This document shows, piece by piece, positions 20,813 through 33,400 of a stretch of DNA of 64,000 nucleotides (position 1 is the stretch's first letter; each line of letters opens with the position of its first letter). The notes below the pieces were generated by a model that had not been told where the DNA came from, made no database searches, and worked only from the letters and a program-made list of their open reading frames with translations. A program made the translations under genes and the position numbers. This DNA comes from Scedosporium boydii (taxonomy: Eukaryota > Ascomycota > Sordariomycetes > Microascales > Microascaceae), in NCBI GenBank assembly GCA_002221725.1, contig NJFT01000110.1, positions 1 through 64,000 on the forward strand, given 5' to 3'.

Positions 20813-23554
20813 ATGTCGTCGTTGGCCTCCGTTGGGGACGACTACGAGCCCCTAGACAGGCTTTACTGCCGAGTGCCATATCTCCCGCAAGATGTGCTCG
20901 CCAAAGTACATATCAACTCATCTCCGGCAAGCGAATCGAAGTTTGATCGTTACGAACATTTTGGGCAACGATTTCTATCCGGGCATGCGCCCTTCCTATT
21001 GACTGCGGCTCTTCGAGGTCCGTTTGACTTATCATCCGGCTGGCAAAATCCTTGGGACCCGAGTGCGGCTGAAGTTCCATGCCCCCAATTCACCACGACG
21101 AAACAACAACCGACCCCATGTCGAATCACAGACACCCAGGCCGCTACGGTGTGCCCTTCACCGGCCTCCCCCTGTTCGAAGATACAATCTTCAGCATCTG
21201 TATATCTACCGAGTCCTGTGAGCTTGCAAGCAGATACTCACCCATTCCTAGAGCGAGATGAGCTCATTCGGGTTGAGAAGTGGAGGGATGTAGTGAAGTC
21301 TAATGTGCCAAAGAAGGACGATTTCTGGGTATCAAAGAGCCAATCGTCGACTAAGCGACAGGGGGAAGATATATCCTGGCTGCGGAGGAGATCCGACAAG
21401 AAGCTTCGAACAAGTTATCCCGACTCAAATTCGACGGCAAATGCCGCCGGCATCCCTGAGAAGGGACGCAACAAACCGATGGAAGCTGAATCCGATACAT
21501 CATCCGCCACTACATCCTCTTCGGAAGATGACCTTATTCCGAACCGCGTCTCGCACATTGCTGTTGCTCCAGTTAAGGGATCTATGTCTACGCAGACTCG
21601 GAAGAACCAGTGGGCCGCTTCTGCTCCAGTAGCTCCACTGCCTCAAAGCACTAGCCGAATCACTCGACGTCGGTCCTCACAGGATTTCTCCAACCCCGTG
21701 AGAAGAATGCCCTTGAGCCAGCCAACTGGCCAGCCGTCGACAAATCTGACAAGTCTGAGGATGTCTCAGCCCATTTCGCAAAGTCAGCCCTCAACGAGAC
21801 GACTTTCAATTCATCGCCGCTTCTCTCTGTCCAAGGATAAACCCGTTCTTGAACAGCCACTTGAGGATACCAGTTCCGCAACAGACAGCTCTGACGAATC
21901 GGAAGATCCCATCGCTGCCATGAGCACAGAAGATCGTCCTCGTTCGTCTCAGCGATCAATACGTTCTACCAAATCTGACCTCCAAGATAGACCGGAGCCT
22001 ACCGAGTCTCTATCGATGGTTGCGCAACCAATGGTAGAAGATGAACTCTGCTCTGAGATCCAAACACCTGACCAGCCGGAGGGTGACGCCGATCTCTCCA
22101 TTTCTGCGGAAGATGTCCAAATGAAGGATGATGGTATACCCATTTCTGTGGAGCATATAAAAACAGAAAAGACGGGTATCACTAGCCCTGTAAAGGGCCG
22201 TATCCTCTCGAAGGATGATAGCAAACTCGACTTGCATGAACCTGATACTACCACGGTCTCAAGCGATTCGCGTAGTTTTGATTCCTCGGGAATTGTAGAC
22301 GTCTCAACAACACTTGTGGAAGATGAATCCAAGGCCATTTTGTTTACATCGGAGATTCATACCAAGGCGAGCGCCTCGCCTACGAAAGACTCGGTCGTCT
22401 CTGCTAAGCAGAATATTAAGGAAGACCCAGAGTTGAAAAGCCTAGGCTTACAGGACAAGAAGCTGGAGCTGTCGTCGCTTCAATCGTTACCTCCAGCACT
22501 AACGCCCAGAAAATGCGATATCAAGCCTCCCACCCAGACCCCAGACCGGCGGATTAAGCCGGAAGATCAGAGCCCTTGGATGGAAGAGCCGGATCGGCCT
22601 GTTGTTGAGAAGACTAATCTGGAAAAGGGAGAGTTATCCAGCGAGGGAACGGTGGCCCGGATGACGCCAGAACTGCCAGAGACACGAGCAGAAGAGTCAC
22701 AGTCCATCGTTATCCCAGAAGAAGCGCAAAGCCCATGGACGAAGGATCCCTCGCAGCGAGTCGAGGTGAATAACGAGCCTGCGGTTGAACACTCAAGCCC
22801 TCAACTTCCAGAGACAGCTCCGCTGGACGTCCTAACTGAAGCCAAGTCTGGCCCAGTAGAGAATGTGCCAAACTCACCTTCGGATGTCTCGAATGCCAAC
22901 TTCTCCATTCGATCCTTTTCAAGTTTCATGACACCTCCGGCAAAACCACGGTTTGCCAACGTCCCTGGTTTCGATGGGCGCCTCCCCCAAACACCCGTCC
23001 TTCTCGATGCTGCACTCGACAATCCATGGCAAAGTAATTCCCACCCGAAGAAGAAGCGCGTCTCCTGGGCACCACTGCCTCATGAAGAGACGTCCGATGC
23101 TAGCGAGTCAAATCTGCCATCTTCCTCGCACTCTCGGTTCAGCCGCGCCTCGCCTCCACCTGACGAGCCTATTCCAGACGAGGTCGAGGGAGACGGAGAG
23201 GCGTTTAGGAAGCACTTTGTCCTCGTTAAGCGCCGCGCCGACCCCCTGAGACAACGTCTGCTCCCATCAGCATCGCAGCAGACCCAGAGAAGCCCTCAGA
23301 CGGATGCCATGGCACAAGCATTCCTTACGGCGGACCATGTGGTTCCACAGGTCGGACTGCTTAAGGGGGATAAGGAGAACGTGGAACAAGACCCCGTTGA
23401 TGATGTTGACGCCGTGTTGGGGAATCTTAATGAGTTCCTAGATACATGGGATCTTGATGCTGACCTTGAGAGGTCGAGGACGAGCTTGGGATCTCACGAC
23501 GCAGGCGCCGCGGCTAATCGCATGCTTCTTGATCCGGAAATTGGTGGGTGGTAA
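20813..23554 (+). CDS. Conserved Ser/Pro-rich fungal protein with a PP1-docking-like motif
   Basis: Intron-free, 913 aa, mostly low-complexity Ser/Glu/Pro/Asp sequence without an enzyme domain. Ordered-looking parts are the N-terminus (DRLYCRVPYLPQDVL, GPFDLSSGWQNPWDP), a DELIRVEKWRDVV segment near residue 150, and the C-terminus (AVLGNLNEFLDTWDLDADLERSR). Two similar blocks about 53 residues apart both start SPW and end PELPET or PQLPET (coding positions near 22571 and 22730). Residues 746-752 read KKKRVSW, which fits the RVxF/W docking motif for protein phosphatase 1 and also looks like part of a nuclear signal. Similar fungal proteins are, from memory, sometimes labelled 'protamine P1', a name that gives no function. 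The start is in a good context (CCACCATG). It diverges from the septation scaffold gene; a joint role is speculative. Confidence 0.8.
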   Translation: MSSLASVGDDYEPLDRLYCRVPYLPQDVLAKVHINSSPASESKFDRYEHFGQRFLSGHAPFLLTAALRGPFDLSSGWQNPWDPSAAEVPCPQFTTTKQQPTPCRITDTQAATVCPSPASPCSKIQSSASVYLPSPVSLQADTHPFLERDELIRVEKWRDVVKSNVPKKDDFWVSKSQSSTKRQGEDISWLRRRSDKKLRTSYPDSNSTANAAGIPEKGRNKPMEAESDTSSATTSSSEDDLIPNRVSHIAVAPVKGSMSTQTRKNQWAASAPVAPLPQSTSRITRRRSSQDFSNPVRRMPLSQPTGQPSTNLTSLRMSQPISQSQPSTRRLSIHRRFSLSKDKPVLEQPLEDTSSATDSSDESEDPIAAMSTEDRPRSSQRSIRSTKSDLQDRPEPTESLSMVAQPMVEDELCSEIQTPDQPEGDADLSISAEDVQMKDDGIPISVEHIKTEKTGITSPVKGRILSKDDSKLDLHEPDTTTVSSDSRSFDSSGIVDVSTTLVEDESKAILFTSEIHTKASASPTKDSVVSAKQNIKEDPELKSLGLQDKKLELSSLQSLPPALTPRKCDIKPPTQTPDRRIKPEDQSPWMEEPDRPVVEKTNLEKGELSSEGTVARMTPELPETRAEESQSIVIPEEAQSPWTKDPSQRVEVNNEPAVEHSSPQLPETAPLDVLTEAKSGPVENVPNSPSDVSNANFSIRSFSSFMTPPAKPRFANVPGFDGRLPQTPVLLDAALDNPWQSNSHPKKKRVSWAPLPHEETSDASESNLPSSSHSRFSRASPPPDEPIPDEVEGDGEAFRKHFVLVKRRADPLRQRLLPSASQQTQRSPQTDAMAQAFLTADHVVPQVGLLKGDKENVEQDPVDDVDAVLGNLNEFLDTWDLDADLERSRTSLGSHDAGAAANRMLLDPEIGGW

Positions 23555-25193
23555 AGGCTCATATCCACCTCTCCTATAACGCGGACTACTCTTGAGATGC
23601 TACGTTTGATTTCTACTATTCACCTTTTCACTCTGTATTTTAATGGCCTCAACAGGCGGGTTTAGAAGGGGGTTTGACGAAGGCATGGCTTCGGGGGGCA
23701 TAGGGTCATGAGGCGGTTGCTATTGTCTTCACACAAAGTTAGATGTTCAAATGATACCACTAGTTGCTTTTCTTCTCATTGATTCACCGCATCTTCAGCT
23801 CTCTCGGGATGTCCAAAGCTCTCCTGATCGGATGGAGAGCGGTCAGCATAGCTCCGGGGAGAAGCGACATTTCGGACGTGAGCGAGAGAAGAGAGCCGCC
23901 TCCCCCGGAAGGACCAATCCCCCTCTGCTCCTGGAGCACAATGGAAGTCCTCAGGTCGTCCCGAGAAAGACAATTGGAATCTTCGGACACCGACAACATC
24001 CCATCCATGATCTCATTTCCAGTTGTCCCGAGAAACGTGTCCTCGTAAACAACTCAACAAATTTCGCCTCGCCTCACATTCACACCCCCCTCCATAAGCA
24101 AACAAGGACATAAGAAAAAAAAAGGAAATACTAGGGACGATGAAAAATGAAGAAAATTTTCAGTTTGATCAGGTATATACCTCCGAACGAACCAACCTAC
24201 GTACCTCCCACTTCCCCGGTTCCACCGTTGCTACTAGACTTCTTCTACCATATAGGCTAGGCAGGGGGAGGGGGGAGGGAAAGGGAACCCACCCATGTTA
24301 CAGGGTGAGCACATGGGAGATCGGGAGGCGTTGTTTGGATGGACAAGGGGAAAGGGGTGGAAAGGGTTCGATTCGAAGGTGGGTAGCTACTAAGTACGTC
24401 AGGAACGCTATGCGTCACTCCGGTTGGTAGGTATGGAAAGAGCTTCAAAGTTCCCTTTGTGGGGTAATAATCACCTTCTCTCCTGGGATAGCTCATCACC
24501 TTGCTTGTTCTGCTCAGTACGAAGTACGCTGAGGGCAATCTACGAAGTACAGTGCACCTCTACGGCTTGAGGTACCAAGTCCAGGGGACGGGCGATAGAA
24601 GCTGAGTGCTACAGGAGGGACGAAAAGGGGGCGGTGAAGTTCGGCTTTACTACCACGCATAATACCTCTTACATGGTCGAACGTGGTGCGTGTCTTGGAT
24701 ACATGTGCTGTTGCGAGACTGCTCACTGGGTTATTGGACCCCGTATACCTTGGTATAGCGCCATCCACACAGGCCCATCCTCATTTACTTCGTAGCAGAG
24801 GACATTACTTTGGACACGTCTTCATTCCAGGTCGCCTTGAAACTTTCGGTGTAGGCTCGGTCGTCTCGTTATGTTTCTCTCCTTGCTTTAGCGACACGGT
24901 AGTATGATGGGTTCGTGCTTCCGGGTCTCTCTTTCGACCCAATGGGGCTTGAAGGCTTCGCAACGAGGGCTTGGGATGGGAGCTGGATGGAGCGCAATTA
25001 GCATTGTGTGCCGCGGAGGATGATAGTCAAAATGGGGCCATGGATCTTGAGGGCTTGGTTCCGAACCAGTGGTGGACAGCCGCCTGACTGGAGAGCGTCT
25101 ACGTCTCTGGATTCTATAGACCGGAAGGTATGGACCGTAGGGCACTATGAGCCAAGATTGTGAGAAGTGATGAAACAAGAAAGTGCGTCGTCT

Positions 25194-25225
<32 letters not shown>

Positions 25226-26500
25226 AGTATTAGGAGAGGGTGTAGTAGTACGAAATATAGGTTGGGCAAAGTCTTGGTAGGCCGGCCCGGCAGCATCCAG
25301 TCTACACTATTAGAGCAGCTCGCCCAAGCTAAGCATATATCGTGCTAGTCTGGAGGACTAGCAACTGTGAAGGGCCGAGTCTGCCGCGGGAACTTGGCAC
25401 CAAGAAAGGATTCTTGTTATGCATGAAGATAACGCTGAAAGGAGCAGAGACTGAGGACAGCTTCACACCCCCAAAGTTCCCGACACTCGGGCACTTCCCA
25501 GGCAGGTCAGCAAGCCAGAAAGTTTCGGGCACGAAGGCTAAGTTGCAGCGTCACTGCATCCCAAGGTGAGCTAAATGGTTTATTCGGACAAACGGGGCAT
25601 GCCGAAAAGAGGAGTTTGCGACAATTTTCCTCATTTGGCCACTGCACACGAGACGCAATGCAATATCATCCATTCCCAAGTTGGGTGAGGGGAGCGGGAG
25701 GGAGGGAGGAGGCGCGGGCCAGGGTTTAAAGGGATAAGGAGAAGCAGCTGCGCAGCGTCAGAACCGAGCAGTCTGGTGCGGCAGGAATCCTGTGGGTTGA
25801 AAATCATGTTGCAACTTTATTGCTCTTTTTGTCGCAAATTATTTCCCGCGCAAGCTTGCAAGGCTTAATGCTGGCCCTGCTGGGTGGGAAAGTTGTTGTC
25901 TTGGGAGGTCGTCGTGGACCACGTTTCCAGATGATTGGACGCAAGCGCTCGGCGAGCCGCAGGCCCTCGTCCTCACGGTGGTGAGGTCAACGACACGGCT
26001 CCGGATTCCGCGGGTGCTACGATCCACATTTGGAGGAAGATCCTGGAGCGTGTATCAAAACTAGAAGGCGGGGAACCAGAAACTGCAATAAAAGTCTCGG
26101 GGAGCATTGTGCACTCGCCTGCATAAATCCACTGATGCAGGAAGACTAGTGAGAGGCGGAGGGGAGTCATGACGAGATGCCAATTGCTGCGGCGAGTATC
26201 AATGGATCGAACCATGGATAAAGTAAAAACGATCAACGGGCGGGGATAATCGTCCATCCGTTGCCACTACGATTTTAATCGTCATCTGTCGCGAGCCGTC
26301 CCGTCGTCCATTCGAAGACACCATCGTGGTTCGACTTGGGGATAGCTCCCTTCTGACCAGTCTCTGAAGTGGCGCGGAAATAAATAACCGCATCGGCGGG
26401 GAAGGGCGAGCGGCGCTATCATGGAGGACGCATAGTGTAGGATACTTGGGATAACAATTGTATCCTATACATGCGGGAAAGGAGGTTGGAGAGGAGAGCG
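23555..26500. other. Gene-free spacer with simple repeats
   Basis: I see no supportable gene. It contains GTACGAAGTAC at 24517-24527, TACGAAGTAC at 24541-24550 and TACTTCGTAG at 24786-24795, plus an (AG)15 microsatellite at 25195-25224. The left end is the 3' flank of the 913-aa gene. Confidence 0.45.
25195..25224 (+). repeat. (AG)15 microsatellite
   Basis: An uninterrupted AG dinucleotide run of about 30 nt in a spacer. It is likely length-variable between strains. Confidence 0.9.
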
Positions 26501-27526
26501 GCAGATGGTACGGAATATGGGGAAATCTAAGACTAGGAGGAAAAGGTTAGATCGTGAACACCCGGAGAACAATTGCAAAAAGAATAGATCATGGCTGGAG
26601 GCAAGAACCCCAAAGATGTGGTCAAATATCACATCAAAACAGGTCTTTATCGTACAATGGGCGATATCTTGGAGAGATATGGTCGCATCCCATGGTCAAC
26701 AAGCCTTCGCTTGCACGATTCTGGGGCAGTCGTCTCCCTTCCGAGTCTTTCTCTTTCTCTTATCCGTCAGGAACTGCGCTGATTGTCTCTGGCTCACTCA
26801 CGCCTGTCTCATTGGCCCGAGCGCATGGCGGATCCGGCTCAGGGGAGCCAGGGATTGTGATTGGTCGTAGTTCCGGAGAGGAGAACGGGAGGAGCCTTCG
26901 CTGAAGCTCCGAATGATAAGCAGAACTTCAGAGCCCGGGAGAAGATGGGTTGTGGGTTTGCTGGCCTGGATGGTTCTTGAGGGGGGAACTAAGACTACGG
27001 GGAAGAAGAAGTCGGGTTGGGGGCCACGGTACGGTGTGGGCTTAAAAGACGCCTCCCATTCGACCGTTCGACCGTGGCAGTTGAAATCGTCCATTCGGGC
27101 AGAAACGTGGTCGCGCTCGAAGCAGCTAACAGACCTTTGACCTGACGAGCCCAGTGCAACAGCGGACACAACTCAGACCGTCTCTTGCACCCAATGACGA
27201 AAGACGTTCGGAAGGAAATGCCAATTTGCACTCAATACACGTACTCGCATCACGTACGATGTATCCTCTTGCGTGGCCAAGCCCTATTGCATAACAAAAT
27301 AATAATAATAGTAGAATAATAGGAAAAAAAACCGAGAGGGGCCCGAAAAGAAAAAAAAAAAAACCACAAAGTATCAGTGAGAGAGTGAGAATGGGGCAAA
27401 CGGGGAGAGTAATGAGAGATGAAGAAAATAAGGAAGAGAAAATGAACCCCTCTCACAGGTCTCTCTTGCAGCAAGCAATAGAGGGAAGCTTCGAGCGAAT
27501 CATGGTGACGCGAATATGTACCGACT

Positions 27527-27547
27527 ACTGAGTATTCAATACTCAGT
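27527..27547. repeat. Perfect 21-nt inverted repeat
   Basis: Arms ACTGAGTATT and AATACTCAGT flank a single C. It could be a dimeric protein site or a small hairpin. Confidence 0.7.
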
Positions 27548-28778
27548 CTGGCGGTGGATTGAGGCAAACTGTGTGACATCATGGATGAACCCAAGGTTGA
27601 GAAATAACAACGCCACGAGATTCACAGTGGATGTTGAGGATCAAAGTTTGGTAGCGTCGCAAATCACCTGCTGGACAAACGTGCGGATTCTGCTCAAGTC
27701 AATGTTCCTTCGTATTTTAAGGTTGGCCCTTCCTTCCGGTGTATTGCTCTAGGCCTGGACTCTCAGTATTGGGGAGGGCGCCTTCTACGGTGTAAGTTAA
27801 TGTGGGCTGGGGATGGCAGGAACAATGGAATTGTCCAACGAAGACAGTTCTTAGTGTACGGAGTAGCTCCTGCCATCGACCTAAACTAATCATGCGAGTT
27901 AATCACGAGGTCTGGCGGGATTCAATCCTAAGGAAGAACACCCAGTAACAGTGCTCGACAGTCCCAAAACCATTATTTCGAAGTGCTATTACAAGTCAAC
28001 ACATGGAAGCCAGAGGAATCAATTGGTCAATTTGGCCGGAATCGGGCAACCCATGACAATTGTCTCTGCCGTGTAGCAGTCCAAACATTGAAGATTCAAG
28101 TATCAAATATACATGACTGCTAGTAGTTATCGTTACTCACGGCTACCCTCTCTTCCCAACAGAACCAGTGACTGCTGTGATGAGGACGATGAACTTCCCA
28201 GAGCACGTAAGTGGTAGTTTATCTGCCTCGGTCCAGGCCTGGCCAGCCAGGCGATGAATCAAATGCCCTGCTGCGTGTTTGGCTCCTGGCGAAACAAGCT
28301 TGCTGATCCCTTGACCCACTCGACTTTTGTGCCGGAGAGTCGAACATTGAGCAAACCGCTAATCTTGATAGCGACAAGTCGCCAAACCACACAGCGCACT
28401 AGTGCAACCGGGCACGGTGCCCCTCGATTGGGTAACATTGGATCATTGGGCGGCCTCAATCTTAGTTCTCGTCCTTGTGTAGTACTTCAGTCTAGTTCAT
28501 CGTGTAAATACCCACAGCCTGCTGAGGTACACTACGCTACACTCCACTAGTGTATGTACAATACAACATTGAAAGTTGGACAGCTGGGAGTTATTATGGG
28601 GTTGATTAGAGACGAACTAACCTTTCTCTGTGTCTTCCGAAGTGGTTCTTCGGTAAGTATTTGATTCATTGTTGTTCAAATGCACAGCTGCAGTGTACGG
28701 AGTAGTGGACTTCGTAGTGTCTTGACACGAGGAGGCAACTCGGTGGTAATTCAGCAGCTTACGTATCAATTGATCCAT

Positions 28779-28805
28779 TGATCGATCATCGATCATCGAT
28801 CATCC
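28779..28805 (+). repeat. Short ATCGATC tandem repeat
   Basis: About three and a half copies of a 7-nt unit (ATCGATC) in spacer DNA. Confidence 0.7.
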
Positions 28806-29000
28806 ATCAGGGTCAAGATCCACTATCGTGGAATCCAAGACCCATCTTGATGGTGTCCAGAACTAACAGATCGGTTACAGTGTGTATTCTCTTAACGGCA
28901 CTCTTATCAGGAAATAGTCTCTGAACAACCCAGAAGCAGTTGCATCATCTCTAGCCAGATGACGCCCCAGGGATGAGTAGAAGCAATCAATTGATAGCTC

Positions 29001-30495
29001 AAATTCGAAGTTTGGTATGAACCACCACCTGAATCAGATCGAATTTGCTTCTATTGATTCACCAATGTCCGCTGTGAATTGTTTGTCCATTGTTTCGATT
29101 TTCGTGTTGTGAAGTAGTACTAATACAGTGTAGAATACTCTGCTCGCACCTATTTGCCGTCTTGGCGCCACATGTACAGATGTTGCTTGTGCGTCGCCAA
29201 CCAACTTCTTGGTCTTGGGACTTGACACTTGACTGGGCAGGTGCGGCGACCACTGCCCCTCCCCGAAATTCCGAAGAAGGCAAAAAAATCTACCTATATA
29301 ACAATGCCCCGCACCTGATTTTAAGGTCTAGGTATATGTACTCTTGCTCCGTCTTGTTCAGGCAGGAATTACTTTTGCAAAGGTATATTTCGGACGGGAT
29401 CAATTCCCGTATTCAATTTTTTTTTCCCCCTGTTCTCGTCCTTGCAACATCTGAAGGTCTGTCGAAATTTCATGATCCTGAAGAGCTGGTCTGGCCCCTG
29501 TTTAAACCCGGAACTATAGCTCAAGAGCGCCGAGGCTACTTGCTCGGAACGCTGTAGACCGCCTGTCTCCTTATCATTTGATCTTGGTTTTCCGCGTCGC
29601 ATCATCAGCTGTCTTATCAGTCTCTATCTATCTGGTCCTGTTCGGGCTCGACTAGAGAAAGTCGGTTTGGGGCTTGGGTATCTTTTTTTCCCTATTAACC
29701 TGTCTTATGTGTGTCGTTTCGAGGGCGCAATCGTGTCTTACCTCGGAAGCGTCATCTACCCTAGCCTGTGTCAAATTCCGAGCTTCATTGTCCTTTCCAA
29801 TATCATCAAACCCACATCCTGAGTCTTCCACAAGGCGTGGTTACTGTTGGTGGTTGTCTCTCAGAACAAAACAGACCTAGGCAATTGAATCATTTTCTTG
29901 GCCGGGCTCCTGCACGCACTCCCCACCCCAATAACACGCATTACGCATACAACGCATCCTGTACCTCAGTATACAGCAAGCGCCCCTTCTGTCACTGCAG
30001 TCAGACTGTGTACATATCCGTACTCACGGACTGCTCCTTCCTGCGTTCCTCCACCAGCATCGACGTCGGATGCACTTGCTCTCTGCAAACTTCCCATGTA
30101 AAACGCTACCTTTTGGGACCGACTTGGAACAATTGAACTCTTCTAATTCAGCCCTGTCACCTTCCCACCCTTCACACATTCACACCTTCACACCTTGCAC
30201 ACCTTTACCACCCTCGACTTCCCCTTCATTCCAAACCAAGCCTAGGCCTACGGCAGCCGCCTCCCTATTAATTCATACTTACAAGCTACCCTCTACTCGG
30301 TACACTACAAAGTACTGATCAATAGCCGTACCCATACCTTATACGACCCTAGTCCCTTTTTTTCCTCTCACTTCTCCCTTTTTCTTATTTTACCCAATTT
30401 TCTTTTTTTTTTTTTCGGCACGCCCCCCGGTCAGCCTCCATCTACGAATCATTCAACCCACACGTCCGTCGGATTCGCCAGATGCTGCTCACCTC
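29001..30495 (+). promoter_or_regulatory. Promoter and probable long leader of KCS1
   Basis: This upstream sequence of the inositol hexakisphosphate kinase gene becomes strongly C/T-rich from about 30140 and ends in pyrimidine tracts (about 30355-30417, including a T-run). Such tracts are common just upstream of fungal transcription starts. A TACAAAGTAC element lies at 30306-30315. Several upstream ATGs would matter if the leader is long. Confidence 0.45.
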
Positions 30496-33400
30496 ATGTC
30501 AAGCTCGCCCCCTGCCAACGAGGATGCCGCTTCTGCTGCATCACTGAGCACAAGCATTTCGACAGCCCTTCCTCTCACGCCATGCTCTCTGGACTCTCCC
30601 TCACTGGGTGCGCCTCCAGAGTCCACCGGTCGTCAGGGCCATGCAACGACCCATCCACCATCTTCCTCAATCCCTGACACCGTCTCGCCCGTTGCTCTCG
30701 TCAATGATGCAACCACCCAACTCACCACCACCTCCCTGACAACGCCAACCGCCATGGGCACTGCCGCCGACAGCAACACAGGTCCTGCTCCTCGAAATGC
30801 TGGTGCCACTCCCACGCCATCTTCTTCTCCTAGTGCTGCAAGAGACAACGCTCCCGCTCTTGCTGCCAACCTCAATCCCAGCATGCCGACCCAATCCCAA
30901 ATAACCACCCCTGTTGCTCCGCCAAGTCCTCAATCTGACACCCACCATTCCGGAATGCCTGACCTTCGGTCTCAAGCTACCTCAGATGCCGGCCCGTCGC
31001 AGAATAAAAGGCCGCGCCCCCCTGCCTTTTTACATCGGCAGCCTGGCTCGTCCCTTCTAACTCAGGCCCTCGCTACCGCCCGCGGAATTCCTCCCCAACG
31101 CCCTTCCCCGCCTTCTACCACCACTGACCCTTCGGCGCCTCAGCCGTCTCCTACCAGTGCCTCCACTAACACACACACTACACCGGATACCACGTTGACA
31201 CTCCCTCACCACCCGGCGAGCCTCTCTAGACTTACCCCAACTACTCGCCTAGACTCTGATCAACCTTCACGCAACTGCCAAGATGACTTGTTTCAAGAAG
31301 CTGGCGACGCCGTGACACCAAAGGCTGCCAACTCGTTTTCGTCTACGACCATGGCAGCCTCGGCCTGTCAAGTCGTACCCTCGCCTACTACCTCTACTTT
31401 CCCTATCCCCGACACCTACCACCTCACTACCTCTCCTTCCCAGGCTTTGCAGGCCAACTCTACTACTAATACCATGATATTGGGCAACCATGGCGCCATG
31501 CTGTCCGCCATTGGCGGCAACCCCATCGATAGGTTTGAAAGGGAAATGAGAGAGATTGAACGCCAAAAGACAACCAGGTCATTTTCTCATTCTTCTGACA
31601 GGGGAGATGCACCTGCATCCGAACCCTCTATTGCCGCCGATCGGATGTCGGCCTTCTCAAGCAGGAGAGAGTCGCTTGTCTCCGATGAACGGCAATCCCC
31701 CACCAACGTTCGGATCCCTGACGCCCGTTACTCCGAGAAGATGTGGTCAATTGGGTCTGGCGATATCGATGGCGAGCAGGACGGTCATGTTGAAAAATCG
31801 GTAGCCAAAGCCATGTCCAGAGCGGAGCCCAACAATCGAAGTCGCAAGGCAAGCCATACCTTAGGCTTCTTTAGGGAGGGCCTTCCGGAAGAGAAGGCCA
31901 AGAAGAGGGATGTTAAGACGCCGAGCCAGATCAGAGCCAAGTCGGCTACTCGTCCTACTCAAACCCCAGGCACAGGCAAGGGTATCATCGCCGAAGAACC
32001 TACTCAAGCTGCCGATGATGGCCAACTCGCCATCGTCGCCCCAACCTCGATTGAAAGCTTGCCGGTGGATCTCGTCGATCTCAATGCCATCCCGTCTGCC
32101 CTTCACACGCGGCGGACCGCCACCAACGAAGAGCCTAAGGGCCAATTGGACGCCTCGGCCTCACAGGTAACCTTCACAAGTGGTATAGCCTCGCTCCATG
32201 ACGAGACGGAAGGCGAACCGTCAGGTCGCCGTCGGGATTCGACCGATAGTATTGAAATGGGAGACCAGCAAGATTACGGCGACGACTCGGGAGAGGAAAA
32301 GATCTCTTCCGCGCTCTTCCTTCCGCATCAAGACCCGCAGGGTACCGACGATGAGAAATGCGGTGCTATACTCGCGCGCCCCTCGGCAGCGACCCGCTCT
32401 CAGTTACGAAGCCAGGACTATAAATCTTGGCTCGTCAAGGCTGGAGAGCCCGAACCTGAGGAGGATCGGACGCCGCCCTCGACGCCGCCCTCGTCAAAGG
32501 CGAGTCACAGCCATCGGCAGGTTAGCAAAGCTACAGAAGGAGACACGGACATGGTATGCGATGAAATCAAAATGATCGATGAAGCTGAAAGTATTATTCG
32601 TCCGGATGCCTTGGTTGTTCCACCGCCTACTCATGACGAGCAGTCGTACGATAACCTCCAGGCCCCTAAACAGCCCTTAGAGGCCATTGAACTTATTCCG
32701 TACAAACACCAGGTTGGTGGCCACACTACCATCTGGCGCTTTTCTAAGCGAGCCGTCTGTAAGCAGCTCAACAATAGGGAAAATGAGTTTTATGAGACTG
32801 TTGAGCGGTATCACCGTGATTTGCTATCTTTTCTACCTAGGTATGTCTAGTCCTCGGAGCCGCATCGGAGTTCCGCTGCCGTTCCCCTGTCATATATCTC
32901 TCTGGGCACGATCCAATCCAATGTGCTTTACCATTGAAACTGTGCTCCATGGGCAATGTTGCTAACTTTCAATAGGTATATTGGTGTGCTCAACGTTACT
33001 TTCCACAAGCTGCCGAAACGCAAGGCCACGATTACGTCCAAGAAGGATGACGTTGCGCAGGAAAGGAATGGCTTTGCGCAGGATGCCCCGCATAAAGGTC
33101 AGGAGGGAGGCCAAAGTCAGACGCAGCCGGGGACCACAGGCCACCGTAGGATTGTCAGTCAGTCGTTCGCGAACGCGCCGGTTCAAATACCTACTGTCAC
33201 GTTTGACGATAACAGACACATCATTCCGCGGAACCTACTTCAGCCTGAGTTTTCTGCCTTCGAGTCTGCGCCTAGTTACCGAAGTACGTTCGGCTCTAAC
33301 GGGGTGTTTAAGGCCCGGACTCAGAGTCGGACGAACCTTGATGGCACCAAGAGCTGGGGGGCGACCATGGTTAACAAAAAATTACGGAATGAAGTGTTCA

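Larger units (their letters stand above)
26501..29000. other. Gene-free spacer, continued
   Basis: Only short unrelated open frames are present. It contains a perfect 21-nt inverted repeat at 27527-27547, GTACGGAGTAG at 27856-27866 and 28695-28705, and short ATCGATC tandem copies at about 28780-28805. I see no tRNA, rRNA or transposase. Confidence 0.45.

Noticed and set aside
8648..27777. Shared 16-mer CTCAGTATTGGGGAGG at about 8648 and 27762
   Set aside because: A single 16-nt match between two spacers is near the chance level for 64 kb, and the flanks do not align.
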